From: Anaerolineaceae bacterium
GTDB taxonomy: Bacteria > Chloroflexota > Anaerolineae > Anaerolineales > Anaerolineaceae
Direction: 5' to 3'
Length of the DNA stretch: 47,661 bases
NCBI GenBank assembly: GCA_020845515.1
Contig: JADLFQ010000014.1
Coordinates: forward strand, 1 to 47,661
The position numbers and the translations under genes were made by a program. Positions 43,698 to 47,661 of the stretch are shown piece after piece. Each line of letters starts with the position of its first letter. The first letter of the stretch is position 1. The notes under the pieces are model-generated. The model made no database searches. It had not been told where the DNA came from and was given only the letters and a program-made list of their open reading frames with translations.

Positions 43698-45557
43698 TTA
43701 TGGGCCTATTAACGACTGCAAGAAACTACCCAATTTTTCATAGAGTACCGGGTTCTTATTTAGAAGATGATTGTTTGGGCCACTCATGCTGAGCAGAAGT
43801 CCGCTCACGATCGTAACCCAGCAAGCAGCAACGAAAAGCACCCTCCTGCCGCGCGGTGGTATGTTATCCGTTGGGCTTTCCCGCGCCCACATCGAACCGC
43901 CGGAAAAAGCTAGCAGCACCAGCAGTGGAATAAAATCCATCATATAACGCATTGTTGCCGCGAAAAACAGCAATACAGTAATAAAACTTATCGCCACTGT
44001 GCCACAAAGGGTAAACAACCACCAGGTCTGAAAAGCATCTCTCTGCTCATACACAAACATCATCGAAACCTTGCGATTCTTAAGTACACTCAAGTGCCTA
44101 AATACTTTGTAAAAAACAATCATCACAAATACTGTAACGGGTGATAGAAAGAGCAGCCCTGCCGCCGGTTCGGAATAATAATAGAATGGCGGCAGTTTGA
44201 TAAAAAAAGGCCATGCGGAGGCGTCCACCCAGGACACCGAAAGAAATGGAAACTCCCCTGAAACCTCCGGCAGACGGAAGAGGTAGATGAACAAGTTTGG
44301 GAGGATGTTGGCGAAGTTCAGGAAATGCGGAGCAGTATCCGGCATGTGGGTAACCGAAAGCGCGTAGCGCATCCCAAACTCCCATGGCGAATCAAACCGC
44401 AAGAGATTGTAGAGCAACAAAAGACCGGCACCCAACCCTTGTGGAACAAGAAAAATAAACAGATTCGTCAGCCTCTCGCGCAGGCCTTTTTGTTGCCCCA
44501 ACAGATACAGAGCAACCATAAAAGAAAGAAACACCAAAGAAAAAGACAGGCTAACGCGCGTTCCTGCCGCCAAAATAATTGCTGATGATGCCAATGCCAG
44601 CCATTTCTTTTGGATGCGCTCTTTCTTTTTAAATGCAAGAAAAATACAGACCAATGCCCCCATCAAAAAAAACTGTCCGCCTGCAATGGAAGCTTCATAA
44701 GTACCAGGCCTTGCAAGCAGGTACGGGATAGGAATGACCACGCTGGTCGTCAGGGAAAACAGAAACAGTTCCCCGCCAGACACCGGTTGTAAAAATCGCT
44801 TTCTCATCCCATCCCATAAAAAACGCATGCACAGAGTAAGAGCAACCAAAAACCCGATGACCAGAAATGCATCATTAAGGGCAACCTCCTTGAAACTCTT
44901 AATCACCCAAAAAAATAACGCAGGAACCGGTCCCCAATATACAAAATATTTCCCGCGATAAAGGGACGCATCCGGGAGGTAAGATGCCCCGCTGTCCAGT
45001 CGTGTTTTAAGATCATAAGGATCTGCCAAAGCCAGCAGTTCGGTGGATGGTTCTTCGATCAGATAAAGCTGTCCATGAGCAAGGGCATCCGACAGTTTGT
45101 CATAATAGCTCATTTCGGTCGGCCAAACCGTCCATTGCCCTGAAGTAATCACCCACAAGTAGAAAACTCCGATTCCTATCAGCACAACCAGACTTAACAA
45201 GGGGCCGCTTTGCTTGCTCATCCGCGAAGCCGTTTGGGCGGCTCGAGATGAACGCATCTTTTGGGTAGTTTGAAATGCCCACCTGCTCTTTGCTCGTTCT
45301 GTAAAATTCCGGCTGTGGCGTACAACCTTTGACCGCCAAAAAGAAATGACCCGCTCCAAACCGGGTGCTAAAAATTTTCGAATTTCTTCCCGAAAACATC
45401 CCAATAGCAATACCAGGCCAAATGCCAGAAGTGCAACCCGGCTTGCGCCCCAGGCAGTGTTCTTATCCAATCCCAATTGGTAAGCGAGCAAGGCAAAGAG
45501 GGCAAACACTGCACCGGTAAAACCCAGCAACAGTCTGGCAATTGTTTTGAAGTTCAT
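43698..45557 (-). CDS. GT-C-like polytopic membrane protein
   Basis: 619 aa, about 12 helices. A basic soluble loop of about 70 residues (60-125) separates the first two helices from the rest. In the large extracytoplasmic loop the string YYDKLSDALAHGQLYLIEEP resembles the acceptor loop of dolichyl-phosphate-sugar-type transferases. YFVYWGPVPALFFW and the Arg-Pro pair (LARPGTYEASI) recur in these families. Its role is probably sugar transfer or polymerisation outside the membrane; the family is not certain. A stable hairpin separates it from neuB. Confidence 0.7.
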   Translation of the reverse strand: MNFKTIARLLLGFTGAVFALFALLAYQLGLDKNTAWGASRVALLAFGLVLLLGCFREEIRKFLAPGLERVISFWRSKVVRHSRNFTERAKSRWAFQTTQKMRSSRAAQTASRMSKQSGPLLSLVVLIGIGVFYLWVITSGQWTVWPTEMSYYDKLSDALAHGQLYLIEEPSTELLALADPYDLKTRLDSGASYLPDASLYRGKYFVYWGPVPALFFWVIKSFKEVALNDAFLVIGFLVALTLCMRFLWDGMRKRFLQPVSGGELFLFSLTTSVVIPIPYLLARPGTYEASIAGGQFFLMGALVCIFLAFKKKERIQKKWLALASSAIILAAGTRVSLSFSLVFLSFMVALYLLGQQKGLRERLTNLFIFLVPQGLGAGLLLLYNLLRFDSPWEFGMRYALSVTHMPDTAPHFLNFANILPNLFIYLFRLPEVSGEFPFLSVSWVDASAWPFFIKLPPFYYYSEPAAGLLFLSPVTVFVMIVFYKVFRHLSVLKNRKVSMMFVYEQRDAFQTWWLFTLCGTVAISFITVLLFFAATMRYMMDFIPLLVLLAFSGGSMWARESPTDNIPPRGRRVLFVAACWVTIVSGLLLSMSGPNNHLLNKNPVLYEKLGSFLQSLIGP

Positions 45558-45584
45558 CCCATATCCAAAATTAAATCAACCTGG

Positions 45585-45618
45585 CGGAAAGGAGATATCG
45601 GGTGAATATCCCTTTCCG
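45585..45618. repeat. Intercistronic hairpin between neuB and the GT-C-like gene
   Basis: CGGAAAGG and GATAT (45585-45598, one bulged A) pair with ATATC and CCTTTCCG (45606-45618): 13 bp with a 7-nt loop. Downstream on the minus strand only a loose T-rich stretch follows, so partial termination, RNA processing or 3'-end protection are possible. Confidence 0.75.
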
Positions 45619-45633
45619 GATTGCTGCGTTACG

Positions 45634-46512
45634 TCACACGTCGTTAACGCGGCGAAGTTTCTTTAAAATAGGGAGCTCGCTATCGTACACCCGTTTGACG
45701 CCATCACCCAAAGCCTGTTCGGTGACCCGGATATATTTCACCAGCCGCTCAAAACCCCCAGGCTCAACAGAGGCAGCCTGGTCTGTACCCCACAAGGCGC
45801 GATCCAGGGTGAAATGCCGTTCCACCAGGGAAGCACCCAAGGCAACCGCAACGACGCTGGGACTTAGGCCAACTTCGTGACCGGAGTACCCGATCGGGCA
45901 ATCATATTCGCTCGCCAGTGTCTGAAGCATCTTCAAATTCAACTCATCCGGATCACACGGGTACGCACTGGTCGTATGACAGATCATACGGTTCTCCAAA
46001 CCGACAATATCCACAGCTTTTTGAATCTGGCTCATGGTGGACATTCCCGTAGAGAGGATGATCGGTTTATTGGTTTTAAGCAGGCGGCGCAGGAGATTAT
46101 GATCTGTTAAGGACGCAGAAGGAGTCTTGAACGCTATCGGATTATAGGCTTCCAAAAAATCCACCGACGGCTCATCCCAAACAGAAGCGAACCACTCAAT
46201 CCCCAACTCTTTACAGTAGCGGTCAATTTCATCGTATTCAGGCCGGTTAAACTCCACTTTGTAACGATAGTCGAGATAAGTTATATACCCCCAAGGGGTC
46301 TCACGCATTTGGCTGCGGACGTCGGGAGGAGTGCACAATTCCGGAGTGCGTTTCTGAAATTTAACAGCGTCCACCCCAGCCTCATGAGCAGCTTTGATCA
46401 TCCGTTTTGCAATTTCCAGGTCGCCATTGTGGTTGATACCAATTTCGGCGACGATATAAGTCGGCTGCCCATTACCCACCAGCCGTTCTCCCAGTTTGAT
46501 CTTTTTAGGCAT
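45634..46512 (-). CDS. neuB: NeuB-type nonulosonic acid (phosphate) synthase, SAF domain missing
   Basis: 292 aa. AEIGINHNGD (Glu23), KFQKR, STGMSTMSQI, CHTTSAYP, GYSGHEVG (His212) and VERHFTLD (His233) give the complete TIM-barrel active site for PEP condensation with an N-acyl-mannosamine-type aldose. Ordinary NeuB/NeuB-like proteins continue about 60 residues into an SAF (antifreeze-like) domain; here the protein stops at LKKLRRVNDV. ATG 46512 has AAGGAG 7 nt upstream and overlaps the end of the fusion gene by 8 bp. The neighbouring KdsC-like phosphatase suggests the product is a 9-phosphate. Confidence 0.93.
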   Translation of the reverse strand: MPKKIKLGERLVGNGQPTYIVAEIGINHNGDLEIAKRMIKAAHEAGVDAVKFQKRTPELCTPPDVRSQMRETPWGYITYLDYRYKVEFNRPEYDEIDRYCKELGIEWFASVWDEPSVDFLEAYNPIAFKTPSASLTDHNLLRRLLKTNKPIILSTGMSTMSQIQKAVDIVGLENRMICHTTSAYPCDPDELNLKMLQTLASEYDCPIGYSGHEVGLSPSVVAVALGASLVERHFTLDRALWGTDQAASVEPGGFERLVKYIRVTEQALGDGVKRVYDSELPILKKLRRVNDV

Positions 46513-47661
46513 TTCGCGCTCCTTCCAGCCTCTGCTTTTTTCGCAGAAGGATTCTATCGCATAATTCACGCACTGCTCCATACCCACCGTTGCGCGTTAA
46601 TATCAGGTCTGCCTGGCGCAGCACTTCGGGTACCGCATCTGCCACAGCAACGCCGTATCCTGCCACCGAAAAGCAAGCCAGGTCATTGATATCATTTCCC
46701 AGAAAGACAACATTCTGGGAAGAGATATCGTGTTCTTTCATATAGTCTTGCAAAACACCACCTTTTTCCCAGACTCCAGTAATCGCCGGGATGTTCAACT
46801 TGCGGCAGCGCGCTTGCACAACCGGGTTCACCTCAGTGGAAATCACAATCACATCCACACCGGTTTCCCGCAACAAACGGAGGCCCATGCCGTCTCCCCG
46901 GCTGGAAGCCACGCTCTCCCGGCCATCCTGATCCACCCAAACGCGATTATCCGTCAACACTCCATCAAAATCGAGCACCAGCAGCCGTACATCCTCCGGA
47001 AAAGGCCGCCGCTTGCCTCCGGGATTGACGAAATCCAACCCGCTGTGAACAGCCAGCCACTCGTAACGCAGCCAATCAAACGGCGTATCAATATCCACTG
47101 TATAGCGCGGATCAATCAATACGGGCAGGATAACATCCCCGCTCATCGAGTTTTTTTCCAAGATGACGCCTGGCCGAATCGCATCAATATGCCCGGTCTG
47201 CCAATATACCGGCGGCAGGATCTGTCTGGGAGCGTTATAAGGTTCTGCGATGCCCTGCACTTCGAGCAAAGCTTTCATTTGACCCGACTGCGGGTCAATG
47301 CGCCACATCTTGTGCGGATTTTGTCCGGCAGGCACCACCCCCCGTACCGAATCCGCATTGGGGTGTTCCAAAAGGTTCTCAATGGCTTCATCCACCAAAC
47401 CCGGTGGTCGCAAGGGAGAAGTCGGTCGTAATTGAACTATAATCTGCGGCTGGTATCCTTCCACCTGTGCCAGCCAGCTCAGCGTATGGTGGAAAACAGG
47501 CAAATCCTGCGAGCTATCTTGTGCAAATTCCGGCGGGCGGATAAAAGGCGTCTCCGCCCCAAACTGGCGCGCAATTGCGGCAATTTCTTCATCATCGGTT
47601 GAGACGATTATACGGGTGACATGCCTGGCTTGTTGCGCAGCCGCACTGCTGTAGGCGATCA
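46505..47661 (-). CDS. neuA: CMP-nonulosonate synthetase fused to KdsC-like phosphatase (5' end beyond right edge)
   Basis: 384 residues are visible; about 30 at the N-terminus lie outside the window. The first 200 residues are a NeuA-type cytidylyltransferase (IVSTDDEEIAAIARQFGAE, RPTSPLRPP, YTVDIDTPFDW). The second half is a HAD phosphatase of the KdsC subgroup: VLDFDGVLTDNRVW (Asp nucleophile), VISTE, the Lys in VWEKGG and FLGNDINDLACF. A fusion of this order resembles animal CMAS. It makes sense if the pathway runs through a sugar 9-phosphate that this protein dephosphorylates and activates (inference from domain content). It overlaps neuB by 8 bp. Confidence 0.93.
   Translation of the reverse strand, partial: IAYSSAAAQQARHVTRIIVSTDDEEIAAIARQFGAETPFIRPPEFAQDSSQDLPVFHHTLSWLAQVEGYQPQIIVQLRPTSPLRPPGLVDEAIENLLEHPNADSVRGVVPAGQNPHKMWRIDPQSGQMKALLEVQGIAEPYNAPRQILPPVYWQTGHIDAIRPGVILEKNSMSGDVILPVLIDPRYTVDIDTPFDWLRYEWLAVHSGLDFVNPGGKRRPFPEDVRLLVLDFDGVLTDNRVWVDQDGRESVASSRGDGMGLRLLRETGVDVIVISTEVNPVVQARCRKLNIPAITGVWEKGGVLQDYMKEHDISSQNVVFLGNDINDLACFSVAGYGVAVADAVPEVLRQADLILTRNGGYGAVRELCDRILLRKKQRLEGARNA

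Noticed and set aside
46730-47431. 233-codon open frame on the plus strand
   Set aside because: Antisense to the NeuA-HAD fusion; no domain pattern.
29550-47661. Glycan locus as a recently acquired island
   Set aside because: No integrase, tRNA, insertion sequence or direct repeat at its left boundary, and base usage looks like that of the flanks; the right boundary is not visible.

Overview
The window looks like a chromosomal segment of a free-living, single-membrane-type bacterium. Chloroflexota, probably class Anaerolineae, is my best guess. The clues are paired GH13 and GH57 amylase-like enzymes, an NDUFA9-like SDR, an FtsZ with no FtsA beside it, lipoproteins, LysM/M23 and GH25 wall enzymes, an MprF-like lipid flippase/synthase, and small proteins of a style I associate with Anaerolineae. 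This assignment is inference; there is no rRNA or other phylogenetic marker here. I recognise no tRNA or rRNA gene, CRISPR array, insertion sequence or prophage. Base composition looks even, at about half GC.

Left part (1-10.1 kb): a lipoprotein gene cut by the left edge, a CapA-like lipoprotein, an SCP-x-type thiolase carrying a perfect 14-bp inverted repeat inside its coding sequence, an AlkZ-like winged-helix protein, and an amylase pair (a 1176-aa GH13 protein and a GH57 protein) whose 3' ends overlap head-on by 80 bp. An NDUFA9-like SDR sits directly upstream of the GH57 gene.

Middle part (10.2-29.6 kb): a TIM-barrel-like protein with a possible cell-wall-binding-type tail is translationally coupled to an FtsZ in which the second acidic residue of the T7 catalytic loop is His. 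Two small conserved-looking proteins follow. Then come a roughly 400-bp gap with terminator-like hairpins and a possible small RNA, an LCP-like membrane-anchored protein, a histidine phosphatase, an FKBP isomerase with a TTG start, a PH/SHOCT membrane protein, an MprF-like protein, an MFS transporter, a Zn-ribbon methyltransferase, hpt behind a structured leader, a GH25 lysozyme, a LysM/M23 lipoprotein, a MATE exporter, metG and an MFS transporter. Several promoters here share an extended -10 (TGn plus a TATAAT-like hexamer) without a clear -35.

Right part (29.5 kb to the edge): sixteen consecutive minus-strand genes form a surface-glycan locus. In transcription order these are a CMP-nonulosonate synthetase fused to a KdsC-like phosphatase (cut by the right edge), a short NeuB lacking the SAF domain, a GT-C-like membrane protein, a capsule-type GT-B protein, a GT2, a second NeuA-like cytidylyltransferase, a D-2-hydroxyacid dehydrogenase, another large membrane protein, an SDR, a DUF115/GT42-like protein, a mirrored GT2 / GT-C / GT-C / GT2 quartet, and an MFS transporter. 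Four-base ATGA overlaps tie many of them together. The first two enzymes point to a sialic-acid-like sugar made through a 9-phosphate intermediate. The rest would build and decorate a glycan or glycoprotein at the membrane.
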